Position numbers and translations under genes: made by a program. The notes beneath the pieces are model-generated. The model was given only the letters and a program-made list of their open reading frames with translations. It had not been told where the DNA came from and ran no database searches. A DNA stretch of 39,650 bases from Bacteroidales bacterium UBA6828 (GTDB taxonomy: Bacteria; Bacteroidota; Bacteroidia; Bacteroidales; Paludibacteraceae). This document shows positions 7,520 to 15,666 of this stretch, piece by piece. The stretch's first letter is position 1. Each line of letters begins with the position of its first letter. The DNA lies in the NCBI GenBank assembly GCA_002452095.1, contig DKEG01000006.1, positions 1 through 39,650 of the forward strand, in the 5' to 3' direction.

Positions 7520-9202
7520 TTACTTTACGATTGCCTGGAATGTAGCATCCTCTGCATACTTGGCGAACTCGATATCTTTCTGTGCCTTAGCCTTGAGCGA
7601 AGCGTCTTTGGCGACAGCCACTTTCATATTGCTGTAAACAGCATCGCGGTCGTTGGTGCGGGCAGCCACCACAGCGGTCAGGTAAGCAGTCGTAGCATTC
7701 GGCTCTTTCACATTAGCCAAAGTCTGACGAGCGGCAGCATAATCCTCGTTCAGAATCTGCTGAACAGCAGCATTGTTGGTAGCCGCATTGCCATAAGCCG
7801 ACTTGGCAGCCTTGTAGTCGCCCTTCATTGTATAGAACGTACCCATAGCAGCAGCCAAGTTACCTTGTGTACCGGCTGCCTTGCCGAGGTATTCCTCTGC
7901 TTTTTTCAGGTCGTTGTCAGCCATTGCAGCCAAACCTGCATTGTAGTTCACGTCTGCATTGTTCGGAGCAATCTCCAATGCCTTGCCGTAAGCGCGGCGA
8001 GCCTCGGCGATGTTACCCTGCTCAAAATAGATCATACCCATATTGTTGTATGCACGGTAGTCGCCGAACTGCGAAGCCGCTTTCTGATAGATAGCGATTT
8101 TCTCTGCATTGTCATTGGTCAGCGTAGCAGCATAGAGCAACTCCTCTACGTTCAGTTGTGCGGGGTCGTTCTTTGCCAACTCCTTGATCTCATCGTCTGA
8201 TTTTCCGATCAGGTCGGTAGTCAGAATCAAGCGGCTGCGGCGCAACTCAGGCAGAATCTCCTCAGCAATAGTCTTATACACACTGCTCAAGTTCTTGATT
8301 TGTGCCTCGCGTTCCTCGGGATCGCTATACATACTCAACACACGCAAAACCAAGTCTTTGTCCTGCATATTGCTATTCTCCATAGCGGTTTGGAAACCTG
8401 CCCAGTCCTCTGCGGTAATCTCCGAAGCGATGTCGGTTTTAACCTTGTCTTTCTTCAGTTGTTTCTGCAAGAATTTCTGTGCATTCTTCTGACGGTCGGT
8501 AGCCAATTGTGTATTCAAAGCCAAACCGCCTTCGGGGCTGGCATAACCGCTTACTTCCAATTTGTTGATAGCCTTTTTCTCATTCTCATCAGCCTCCTTG
8601 ATAGCCGCACGCAAATCCTTCATCTCCTGGCTGCCGGTCTCCGAACTGCGGAGATTCGACTGTTGGATAAGGAATTTGATATCTGCCTCTTGCATCTCTT
8701 GGATAACACGCTGGAACTTATCGGGCGTGATAGCCGCCTTGTTGTCGCTGGCTTTTGCCAACTTTGCGGTAGCCATCAAACCGTCTGCTATCTTCAAATC
8801 AGGAATCTCAATCTCTTTCTTGCCAACTTTTGCAGTAAAGCGCAAGTAGAGTTCCGATTTATCCATTGCGGGAACGTAATCAAAACTGCAAGATTGGCTG
8901 TAAGTACCGCCATTCTTATAATTTACTTTCTTGCCGTTTTCTTTCACTTTCTCACCTACATAGGTTACGGCTTCGCCCACCGACTCCTGACCGGCATATT
9001 TCAGCACCGGAGTAACGGTCAAAACGCCTTTTTTGGCAAATTTCTTCACAGGGAACGTACCCGTAATGTCCGCATTTACCTTATCCCCGACTACGGTAAG
9101 CGGGTTTGGATTAACAGTAATCTCTTCCGGTTTCGGCAGAGTCTTGCTGCAAGATGCCAGCATTGCTACAGCAATGATCGACAAAAATAAACCTTTTTTC
9201 AT
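7520..9202 (-). CDS. TPR-repeat lipoprotein with OmpA-like segment
   Basis: This 560-residue surface or periplasmic lipoprotein starts at MKKGLFLSIIAVAMLASC, where LASC is the lipobox. A longer in-frame reading adds 28 residues and would bury the signal peptide. After a beta-rich N-terminal part (about residues 20-150), a central segment containing VSGYASPEGG and later LATDRQKNAQKFL resembles the peptidoglycan-binding OmpA fold. The C-terminal half (about 350-530) holds TPR motifs, the clearest being AYNNMGMIYFEQGNIAEARR and VNYNAGLAAMADNDLKKAEE. Such proteins are common in Bacteroidota and are thought to scaffold envelope complexes; the exact role is unknown. It stands alone, with its own promoter (9306-9336) and a strong terminator. 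Confidence 0.85.
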   Translation of the reverse strand: MKKGLFLSIIAVAMLASCSKTLPKPEEITVNPNPLTVVGDKVNADITGTFPVKKFAKKGVLTVTPVLKYAGQESVGEAVTYVGEKVKENGKKVNYKNGGTYSQSCSFDYVPAMDKSELYLRFTAKVGKKEIEIPDLKIADGLMATAKLAKASDNKAAITPDKFQRVIQEMQEADIKFLIQQSNLRSSETGSQEMKDLRAAIKEADENEKKAINKLEVSGYASPEGGLALNTQLATDRQKNAQKFLQKQLKKDKVKTDIASEITAEDWAGFQTAMENSNMQDKDLVLRVLSMYSDPEEREAQIKNLSSVYKTIAEEILPELRRSRLILTTDLIGKSDDEIKELAKNDPAQLNVEELLYAATLTNDNAEKIAIYQKAASQFGDYRAYNNMGMIYFEQGNIAEARRAYGKALEIAPNNADVNYNAGLAAMADNDLKKAEEYLGKAAGTQGNLAAAMGTFYTMKGDYKAAKSAYGNAATNNAAVQQILNEDYAAARQTLANVKEPNATTAYLTAVVAARTNDRDAVYSNMKVAVAKDASLKAKAQKDIEFAKYAEDATFQAIVK

Positions 9203-9305
9203 ACGTATAAATTTGAGTTTTGTTAATATATTCATCTTTGGCAATTCGTAGAACCGTTTTTGCCCGTTTTTATATCGCGCATACAATGCCCTATCTTTTG
9301 CGCTG

Positions 9306-9336
9306 CAAAATTACAAAACTTTTTCCATTCTTGCAA
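9306..9336 (-). promoter_or_regulatory. Promoter of the TPR lipoprotein gene
   Basis: Minus-strand TTG (9334-9336), 20-bp spacer and TAATTTTG (9306-9313) match the Bacteroidota consensus, giving a leader of roughly 95 nt before the ATG at 9202. Confidence 0.65.
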
Positions 9337-9443
9337 CATTCTTTTCCATTTTTCCTACAACCACGCCAAAATAAGGTCGCACACAGACTCTTTTCCACAA
9401 CGAGCCTACCCAAATTACCCATTCGCTACAACACAAAGCCGTC

Positions 9444-10004
9444 TCAAAATCCGTACTTTTTCAAAGCCAGATAAACGCGGTCAATAGGAAACCCCATCAC
9501 ATTGAAATAACTGCCCACCATCTTTTCCACACCGATATAGCCGATATATTCCTGCACCCCGTATGCCCCCGCTTTGTCCAACGGACGGTAACGCTCTACG
9601 TAATAGTCAATTTCCTCTTCCGTCAACCTGCGGAATGTTACGTCCGTGCAATCGACAAACGACTCCTGCAAGGTGGTGGTAGTCAGACTGACCCCCGTAT
9701 AGACCTGGTGAGTATGCCCGCTCAGGCTGTGTAGCATCTGTTTGGCTTCCTCCAAACTATGCGGTTTGCCGAGCATTCGCCCGTTGAGCCAAACGATCGT
9801 ATCGGCAGTAATAAGTAGTTCATCGGGGCGCAAACCGGTATATGCCTGCGCTTTCTCGCGCGATATAAATAGGGGAATATCCCCTGCTTGCAACTCTGCA
9901 GGGAAATGTTCGTCCGTATCAATAGTAACAGTCTCAAAGGGTATATCCAGCCCCGCCAGCAGACTGCGGCGGCGGGGAGATTGTGAACCGAGAATTAAAC
10001 GCAT
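9444..10004 (-). CDS. maf: Maf-family nucleoside triphosphate pyrophosphatase
   Basis: This 186-residue cytoplasmic enzyme hydrolyses dTTP, UTP and probably modified nucleotides to monophosphates, a house-cleaning role also linked to septum control. Diagnostic Maf motifs are present: the N-terminal LGSQSPRR phosphate-binding loop, ADTIVWLNGRMLGKP, and DKAGAYGVQE. The pattern after DKAGAY fits the YhdE subgroup (dTTP/UTP). Length and domain coverage are complete. It is the last gene of a run GH13 - prenyltransferase - maf on the minus strand, 91 bp after the prenyltransferase stop. The Maf and UbiA genes are frequent neighbours in Bacteroidales. Confidence 0.93.
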   Translation of the reverse strand: MRLILGSQSPRRRSLLAGLDIPFETVTIDTDEHFPAELQAGDIPLFISREKAQAYTGLRPDELLITADTIVWLNGRMLGKPHSLEEAKQMLHSLSGHTHQVYTGVSLTTTTLQESFVDCTDVTFRRLTEEEIDYYVERYRPLDKAGAYGVQEYIGYIGVEKMVGSYFNVMGFPIDRVYLALKKYGF

Positions 10005-10095
10005 TGGAATAATAAAAAGTCAGGTGGATGACGGGTGGATAGCCTCACTACACATTATCTATCCTATGCGTATCCTATAACAAATTAACCAAATT

Positions 10096-11055
10096 TTACA
10101 ACTGCCGCATAACCACAAAACTGAACAACATTCCGAGAAACATAATCAGTTTCATCAGTCCTTGCGCCCCTCGATAGTCCGATGGAATACGCGCTGCCCA
10201 CAGCAGCCACAGTTCGCACACAAAGGGTATCTGTAGCCCGAACACCATATAGCGCGTGGAAAGCGATTGCCATACGTGCGGAAACGGCAGCAACGCATAC
10301 CACACATACCCAATCAGTCCCATCGTCAGTACAATCAACAGGGTTACAATCACTTTTGTCCACGTCTCCCCGAGGCGGATGGGCAGCGTGCGGCATTCCA
10401 ACTCACAATCGCCCTGTTTGTCCTGCATATCCTTGATAATCTCGCGTATCAGCGTACAGAGAAAAGCAAACAGTGCAAAACCGCCCAACCAAACATACAG
10501 ATCACGCTCCAGCGGGGTGTATTCCAACAACACCCCATACCGGCTGCGCAGCAACCCCACATTGGCAAACGCAATCACCATAGGCGTCAGTGCAGCCACA
10601 AAAGCCACCACTATATTGCCAATCAAAAAACGCCGTTTGTAACTCGACGAATAAAACCACAACAGCCCCGGCACAAACACATAAATAATAGCCAGCGACC
10701 AACTGCGCACCAGCCAAGCCGCCGCCAATCCGCACACAATCCCTACTCCGCTCAATGCCCAGCCAATCCGCACGGCAGCGGTTTTGCTTATGGTGTTGGT
10801 TACAATCAGTTTGTCAGGACGGTTGATACGGTCTATCTTCACATCGAAATAGTCGTTCACCACATATCCTCCTGCAGCCACACAGACGGTTGCCGCTATG
10901 AGCAAAAGCAGCACGTACCACGGCAGTTGCTCACCGTAGAGTTGGCTGTCCAGTATCGGCACCGCCACCCATTTCTCCATCACCCACAGCAGTATGGCAA
11001 CAAAGATCAGGTTTTGATAGCGGACAAGTCGCAGAATATCTCCTATTTTTTGCAC
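10096..11055 (-). CDS. UbiA-family membrane prenyltransferase
   Basis: This integral membrane protein of about 319 residues transfers a prenyl chain from a diphosphate donor to an acceptor. The first aspartate motif NDYFDVKIDRINRPDK and the second, EIIKDMQDKQGD, mark the active site. Between and after them are about eight hydrophobic helices. The acceptor cannot be read from sequence; Bacteroidales relatives are usually named geranylgeranylglycerol-phosphate geranylgeranyltransferase. I prefer a GTG start at 11055, preceded by AGGAAG, giving a 13-bp overlap with the amylase gene. An ATG-led reading from 11145 would overlap by 103 bp and adds a polar stretch that is only the antisense-free shadow of the amylase C-terminus. 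Confidence 0.85.
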   Translation of the reverse strand: MQKIGDILRLVRYQNLIFVAILLWVMEKWVAVPILDSQLYGEQLPWYVLLLLIAATVCVAAGGYVVNDYFDVKIDRINRPDKLIVTNTISKTAAVRIGWALSGVGIVCGLAAAWLVRSWSLAIIYVFVPGLLWFYSSSYKRRFLIGNIVVAFVAALTPMVIAFANVGLLRSRYGVLLEYTPLERDLYVWLGGFALFAFLCTLIREIIKDMQDKQGDCELECRTLPIRLGETWTKVIVTLLIVLTMGLIGYVWYALLPFPHVWQSLSTRYMVFGLQIPFVCELWLLWAARIPSDYRGAQGLMKLIMFLGMLFSFVVMRQL

Positions 11056-12758
11056 GTCTTCCTGTTTTTGTTTGTGGTAGTCTTGTGTGCCATTTTCGGC
11101 GTAATACGCAAGATAGCCCCCTTCCATGCCGGCAGGGTAATACACGTCGGTTCCGAAGCGGTAAAAGTCAGGTTCGTATAGACCGTATCAGTCAGCAAAT
11201 CCACCGCATCGGCACGCTGTATCTCCTCTTGCTCCATATAAACAAACGCATCGGCAGGGATGTTGATATGCATATCCACCTGCCGATCATCGAAATTCAG
11301 CGCAACCAGCAGCACTTCATCGCCTGCCTTGCGCAGGTAAGCATACTGCTCGTGCTTGTTGAAACCGCCGTTTTGTGCATACTCCAGATCATACATCTTG
11401 CCACTGTTGATGGCTTTGTTATCACGCGCAAGAGTCAGTAGACGTTGGTAGAACCCGCGCAACTGCTGTTGCTCGTCGTCCAAGCCCGCACCATCGAATT
11501 TCCCGCGGTTTGCCCATGCTTGCAGCGATTTCACACCCCAATAGTCAAATATCGTTGTGCGACCGTCCATTCCCGAGAAACCCTCCATATCCATACCCCG
11601 CTCGCCCAATTCCTGCCCTGCATACACTAATACAGGGTTCTTATATAGTGTGGCTACGGTTATCATAGCAGGCTCGGCACACGCCCCACGCCCGCAGAAA
11701 AAACCGCTGGCAATACGTTGCTCGTCGTGGTTCTCAAGGAAATAGACCATATTGTCAAGTATGTCCCCTTGCGCCATCCATTGCATCGTTATTCCCTCTG
11801 CCGCCCAATTCCTGCTCGTTACACCGCGCAGATAGTCATACATCCCCACTTTGTCATACAGGTAATCAAACCCTGCATTCAGGTACGAACGATACAGCCC
11901 CGGATTGTAGCACTCACCCATAAACTGCACCTCGGGATAGGCTTGTTTCACTTGCGGAATTGCCCACGCAAAGAACTCCACCGGCACCATCTCCGCCATA
12001 TCCACACGGAACATATCCACCTGCTTGCCTGCCCAGAATAGCAGAATGTCGCGCATCTTCTCCCACGTATTGGGTATCGGCTCAAACTGCTTCTCGCCGC
12101 CGCCTTGGTAAAACACGCCGTAATTCAGTTTCACAGTCTCGTACCAGTCGTTGCGCGAGGGGTGTGCCGTAAAGCAGTCGTTGCCCGTCGCACGTGCAGG
12201 ATATTCATTATACCCCTGTATATCAAAATCGGGCTGAAATTTCTCTCCGGGGATATAATAAAAATTGTTCAGCGGTGAAAAAGCCCAGTTCGGATTGTCG
12301 TCCTCGCCAAGGTCGCGCACCCCGGCAGGCTTGCACACCGAGTGATACTCACGCGCCACATGGTTCGGCACAAAGTCAATCACCACTTTCAGCCCCGCCT
12401 TGTGCGTGCGTGCCACCAGCGCCTCAAACTCCTGCATACGCTTCTGCTCGTCCGTTGCCAAGTCGGGATCTACATCGTAGTAATCGGTTATAGCATACGG
12501 ACTACCCGCCAAACCTTTGACAATCGCCGCTGTATTATGTTCGGCAGTGGCGTGGCGGATAACACCCGTGTACCAAACATGGGTAGCACCCAAGTCTGCA
12601 ATCGACTTGAGTGCTCTGGGCGTTATATCCGCAAATCTGCCGCAACCGTTCTCCTCGCGCGTGCCATTATGCTTGCGCGTTTCATTATAGTTGCCGAAAA
12701 GGCGGGGCAATAGTTGATAAATAATCGGTTTCACGTTGTTTGAATTTTGGTTATACAT
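11043..12758 (-). CDS. GH13 alpha-amylase-family glycosyl hydrolase
   Basis: This 571-residue enzyme acts on alpha-glucans such as starch or glycogen fragments. It shows the conserved GH13 regions in order: VVIDFVPNH (region I), DMFRVDMAEM with the nucleophile Asp (region II), FMGECYNP with the acid Glu (region III) and FLENHDEQR with the transition-state Asp (region IV). A C-terminal beta domain follows from about residue 460. There is no signal peptide, so it is probably cytoplasmic. The lysine-rich last residues overlap the start of the prenyltransferase gene by 13 bp, suggesting translational coupling. It is the first gene of its operon; I found only a poor promoter match upstream. Confidence 0.9.
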   Translation of the reverse strand: MYNQNSNNVKPIIYQLLPRLFGNYNETRKHNGTREENGCGRFADITPRALKSIADLGATHVWYTGVIRHATAEHNTAAIVKGLAGSPYAITDYYDVDPDLATDEQKRMQEFEALVARTHKAGLKVVIDFVPNHVAREYHSVCKPAGVRDLGEDDNPNWAFSPLNNFYYIPGEKFQPDFDIQGYNEYPARATGNDCFTAHPSRNDWYETVKLNYGVFYQGGGEKQFEPIPNTWEKMRDILLFWAGKQVDMFRVDMAEMVPVEFFAWAIPQVKQAYPEVQFMGECYNPGLYRSYLNAGFDYLYDKVGMYDYLRGVTSRNWAAEGITMQWMAQGDILDNMVYFLENHDEQRIASGFFCGRGACAEPAMITVATLYKNPVLVYAGQELGERGMDMEGFSGMDGRTTIFDYWGVKSLQAWANRGKFDGAGLDDEQQQLRGFYQRLLTLARDNKAINSGKMYDLEYAQNGGFNKHEQYAYLRKAGDEVLLVALNFDDRQVDMHINIPADAFVYMEQEEIQRADAVDLLTDTVYTNLTFTASEPTCITLPAWKGAILRITPKMAHKTTTNKNRKTCKK

Positions 12759-12996
12759 AGCACATTACGAATACTGTGCCAAAATACAAACCCACGATAC
12801 CTGAAAAGTCAATCGGTTCGTGTTTTGCGAACAATTACGCATTATAGTTGATACAGTTTGAATATATTTATGCCGCCGTAGGCAATAAGATTTATAGCAA
12901 TTTGTAATGCCACGCCCAAGGTTTATTTAGATTTCTTGCCGCTCTGCGGCAAAGGAGAAAAATCAATTTATATTCACAACTGATATCAACGCAGCA
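12759..12996. other. Intergenic region between ackA and the GH13 gene
   Basis: This 238-bp AT-rich spacer has no coding potential that I can see. It holds a 7-bp hairpin with a 3-nt loop (12936-12942/12946-12952) and a second weak one around 12872-12887. It would be transcribed only as the tail of the ackA message and the leader of the GH13 operon. Confidence 0.5.
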
Positions 12997-14190
12997 TTAA
13001 ACAAGCGCCTGCGTATCGCTGGCAATCATCAACTCCTCGTCGGTCGGGATAACGCACATCGCCACCTTGCTCTCGGGAGTGGAGATAACAGCCTCTTCGC
13101 CGCGGATACCCGCATTTTTCTGCTCGTCCAATTCCGCACCGAGATAGGTAAAACCTTTGGCAATCTCCCCGCGGATATACGCATCATTCTCACCAATACC
13201 GCCTGTGAACACAATTATATCCACGCCGTTCATAGCGGCAGCGTATGCACCTATATATTTCTTCACGCGGTAGATAAACATCTTGCGGGCCAGATCGGCA
13301 CGCTCGTTACCCGCTTTGATAGCCGCATCAATATCGCGTGCATCGCTCGACACACCGCTCACGCCAAGCAGACCCGACTTCTTGTTTACCAAGTTGTTAA
13401 ACTCGGCTGTCGTCAGATGCTCCTTATCCATAATATAGGTTGCCGCACCCAGGTCAAGATCGCCCGAGCGGGTGCCCATCATCAATCCCTCCACAGGGGT
13501 CAGACCCATCGACGTATCCACCGACTTGCCGTCCATCACCGCCGCACACGAACCGCCGTTGCCGATATGGGCGGTAACGATTTTCTTGCCCCGCGGGTTT
13601 ACGCCGAGGTACTCGCACACGCGTGCCGACACATAGCGGTGGCTCGTGCCGTGGAAACCATAGCGGCGAATGGCATATTTCTCATATAATTCATACGGTA
13701 GTGCATACATATACGCATAGTCGGGCATCGTCTGATGAAAAGCCGTATCAAAGACAGCCACTTGCGGTACGCCCGGCAGCGTCTTTTCGATAGCCTCGAT
13801 ACCTTTCAGGTTGGCAGGGTTGTGCAACGGAGCCAACTCTGCACACTTGATAATCATCTCTTTCACCTCAGGGGTGATCAGTACCGACTTGTTGAATTTC
13901 TCGCCGCCATGCACCACGCGGTGTCCTACGGCTCCTATCTCTTTCAGATCTTTGATGCAGCCGATTTTCTCGTCCACCAGTGTATCCAGTATCAACTGAA
14001 TACCCACCGTATGTTCGGGCATATTCTTCTCGATTCTCACTTTTTCTCCATTCGGCAGTTTCACCTGCAGGAACGAATCTGCCAAACCGATTTTCTCTAC
14101 ACCGCCTTGTGCCATCACGGTCTTGCCCTCCATATCGAAGAGTTTATACTTTATACTGCTGCTACCGCAGTTCAAAACTAATATCTTCAT
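12997..14190 (-). CDS. ackA: Acetate kinase
   Basis: This 397-residue enzyme interconverts acetyl phosphate plus ADP with acetate plus ATP, the final energy-yielding step of acetate fermentation. ASKHA-fold motifs are clear: NCGSSSIKYKLF at the N terminus, FDTAFHQTMP, YGFHGTSHRYV and AHIGNGGSCAAV, followed by the second phosphate loop region FTGGIGEND. Length is standard. It lies 126 bp behind pta on the same strand. Between them are an intrinsic-type terminator and a 9-bp tandem repeat, and no separate promoter matches the consensus, so ackA is probably expressed by readthrough from pta at a lower level. Confidence 0.97.
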   Translation of the reverse strand: MKILVLNCGSSSIKYKLFDMEGKTVMAQGGVEKIGLADSFLQVKLPNGEKVRIEKNMPEHTVGIQLILDTLVDEKIGCIKDLKEIGAVGHRVVHGGEKFNKSVLITPEVKEMIIKCAELAPLHNPANLKGIEAIEKTLPGVPQVAVFDTAFHQTMPDYAYMYALPYELYEKYAIRRYGFHGTSHRYVSARVCEYLGVNPRGKKIVTAHIGNGGSCAAVMDGKSVDTSMGLTPVEGLMMGTRSGDLDLGAATYIMDKEHLTTAEFNNLVNKKSGLLGVSGVSSDARDIDAAIKAGNERADLARKMFIYRVKKYIGAYAAAMNGVDIIVFTGGIGENDAYIRGEIAKGFTYLGAELDEQKNAGIRGEEAVISTPESKVAMCVIPTDEELMIASDTQALV

Positions 14191-14221
14191 ATCTGTATTG
14201 TTGTTTTATTTCGTTCTGTCT

Positions 14222-14266
14222 CCCCTAGTTCTTCTAGTTCCCCTAGTTATTCTAGTTCTTCTAATA
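14222..14266. repeat. 9-bp tandem repeat, five units, in the ackA leader
   Basis: Five head-to-tail 9-mers run from 14222 to 14266; four end in CTAGTT and the fifth is degenerate. The first and third units are identical. The array begins 31 bp upstream of the ackA start codon and continues into the terminator U-tract region. Confidence 0.75.
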
Positions 14267-14307
14267 AAAAAACGCTAAAAGAGGTCGCCTGTCTCCAAGA
14301 CGACCTC
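14267..14307 (-). terminator. Intercistronic terminator between pta and ackA
   Basis: A 7-bp perfect outer stem (14281-14287/14301-14307), with a further short inner pairing, is followed on the minus strand by UUUUAGCGUUUUUUU. It sits 9 bp after the pta stop and 77 bp before ackA, so it should reduce the amount of message that reaches ackA. Confidence 0.65.
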
Positions 14308-14316
14308 CCTTACACC

Positions 14317-15315
14317 TTATTTTATAGCCTGGTTGGCGGTAATAATCACCATTTGTACAATATCCTGTACCTTGCACCCGCGGCTCAAATCATTCACAGG
14401 AGCAGCAATACCCTGCAAAATCGGACCCACTGCGTCTGCACCCGAGAAACGCTCCACCAACTTGTACCCTATATTACCGGCCTGCAAGTCCGGGAATATC
14501 AGCACGTTGGCTTTGCCTGCCACAGGCGAACCCGGCGCTTTCGTCGCTGCCACACGCTCCACCAAAGCCGCATCTGCCTGCAGTTCCCCATCAATAGCCA
14601 AGTCCGGTGCCAACTCTTTGGCGATACGGGTAGCCTCCGTTACTTTGTCCACCAACTCGTGTTTTGCCGAACCCTTCGTCGAGAACGACAGCATAGCCAC
14701 TCTCGGTTCGAAACCGCCAAGCGTGCGTGCCGTCTCTGCACTCGAGATGGCAATCTGTGCCAATTGTTGTGCGTCGGGGTTCGGATTTACAGCGCAGTCT
14801 GCAAATACCAAAACTCCGTTCTCACCCAACTGCTTCGCAGGGGTAAACATCAAGAATGCACCCGATACAATCGATACGCCGGGTTTGGTCTTCAGTATCT
14901 GGAATGCAGGACGGATAGTATCCGCCGTCGTGCCGCGTGCACCGGCCAACTCGCCGTCTGCATCGCCGTTCTTGATCATCAGGCAGCCCAGATACAACGG
15001 ATCTTGTGCTTTCTTTGTCGCCTCTTCGGGAGTCATGCCCTTTGCTTTGCGCAGTTCGTAGAGCAGATTCGCATACACCGGCATCTTTTCATCGTGCAGC
15101 GGATCGACGATGGTCGCGTTTTTGATATACTCATACCCGTTCTCCTCTGCCATTTTGCGGATGGTTTCGGGATTACCGACGAGAATCAGGTTCGCAATTT
15201 TGTCTTTCAGGATGATGTTTGCAGCCTCAAGGGTACGCGGTTCATCCCCCTCTGGCAATACGATACGTTGCAGATTAGCCTGCGCACGCTCGCGCATTTT
15301 TTGTAGAATGTCCAT
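14317..15315 (-). CDS. pta: Phosphate acetyltransferase
   Basis: This 332-residue cytoplasmic enzyme converts acetyl-CoA and phosphate to acetyl phosphate, supplying the acetate kinase encoded next. It is the short Pta form without an N-terminal regulatory DRTGG domain. The C-terminal signature region with PDLQAGNIGYKLVERFSGAD and GPILQGIAAPVNDLSRGC is intact. It is the first gene of the pta-ackA unit, with a strong promoter at 15544-15574 and an unusually long leader of about 220 nt full of short repeats. Confidence 0.96.
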   Translation of the reverse strand: MDILQKMRERAQANLQRIVLPEGDEPRTLEAANIILKDKIANLILVGNPETIRKMAEENGYEYIKNATIVDPLHDEKMPVYANLLYELRKAKGMTPEEATKKAQDPLYLGCLMIKNGDADGELAGARGTTADTIRPAFQILKTKPGVSIVSGAFLMFTPAKQLGENGVLVFADCAVNPNPDAQQLAQIAISSAETARTLGGFEPRVAMLSFSTKGSAKHELVDKVTEATRIAKELAPDLAIDGELQADAALVERVAATKAPGSPVAGKANVLIFPDLQAGNIGYKLVERFSGADAVGPILQGIAAPVNDLSRGCKVQDIVQMVIITANQAIK

Positions 15316-15343
15316 AATATATTTTTTTGTGTTTTTTTTATAA

Positions 15344-15394
15344 TTCTATCGTTCTATTTTTCTATCATTCTATCGTTGTTCTATCTTTCTATGC
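15344..15394. repeat. 8-bp repeat array (TTCTAT-type) in the pta leader
   Basis: Six 8-mers beginning TTCTAT occur at 15344, 15352, 15360, 15368, 15379 and 15387. The first four are directly adjacent, a 3-nt gap follows, then two more. In the pta mRNA they read as repeated AUAGAA. Confidence 0.8.
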
Positions 15395-15428
15395 ATATTA
15401 TGCAACAACGTACTACATAGTACCAATT

Positions 15429-15460
15429 ACGTAGAAAAGACGTAGAAAGGACGTAGAAAG
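15429..15460. repeat. 11-bp repeat array (ACGTAGAAAG) in the pta leader
   Basis: Three head-to-tail copies of ACGTAGAAAG plus one extra base lie at 15429-15439, 15440-15450 and 15451-15460. In the pta mRNA they read CUUUCUACGU, whose UUCUA core can pair with the UAGAA cores of the downstream 8-bp array. Confidence 0.8.
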
Positions 15461-15543
15461 AATAGGCTTTTTCTATGCACTTATGCAGTTTATCGGCTGC
15501 ATACAATGCATAATCAAAAAATTTTCCCACTTTTATAGTGCTG

Positions 15544-15574
15544 CAAAATTAAGAAATTATCGGCAGATGTGCAA
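15544..15574 (-). promoter_or_regulatory. Promoter of pta-ackA
   Basis: Minus-strand TTG (15572-15574), 20-bp spacer, TAATTTTG (15544-15551). Transcription would start near 15537. It is back to back with the ompA-family promoter, whose -33 box is 38 bp away. Confidence 0.7.
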
Positions 15575-15611
15575 TACAATACTACAAAAATGAAGATTTT
15601 TACACTTTTTT

Positions 15612-15642
15612 TTTGATATTCCAAAAAAAAGCAGTAATTTTG
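15612..15642 (+). promoter_or_regulatory. Promoter of the OmpA-family gene
   Basis: TTTG (15612-15615), 19-bp spacer, TAATTTTG (15635-15642): an exact consensus match. The leader to the ATG at 15667 would be under 20 nt. Confidence 0.75.
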
Positions 15643-15666
15643 CATTTCGAAATCGGATTCAACTCT

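Noticed and set aside
8300..9190. 296-residue plus-strand frame opposite the TPR lipoprotein gene
   Set aside because: Pure antisense shadow; the minus-strand frame has a signal peptide, TPR motifs, promoter and terminator.
11056..11145. Upstream ATG start for the UbiA gene
   Set aside because: It needs a 103-bp overlap with the amylase gene; the GTG at 11055 has a ribosome-site-like AGGAAG and gives a normal protein.
12759..12996. Riboswitch or small RNA between ackA and the GH13 gene
   Set aside because: Only short hairpins are visible and none resembles a known aptamer core.
14222..15460. CRISPR-like array at the short repeats near ackA and pta
   Set aside because: Units are 8-11 bp, directly adjacent and without unique spacers; they are simple tandem repeats. 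No cas genes are present.
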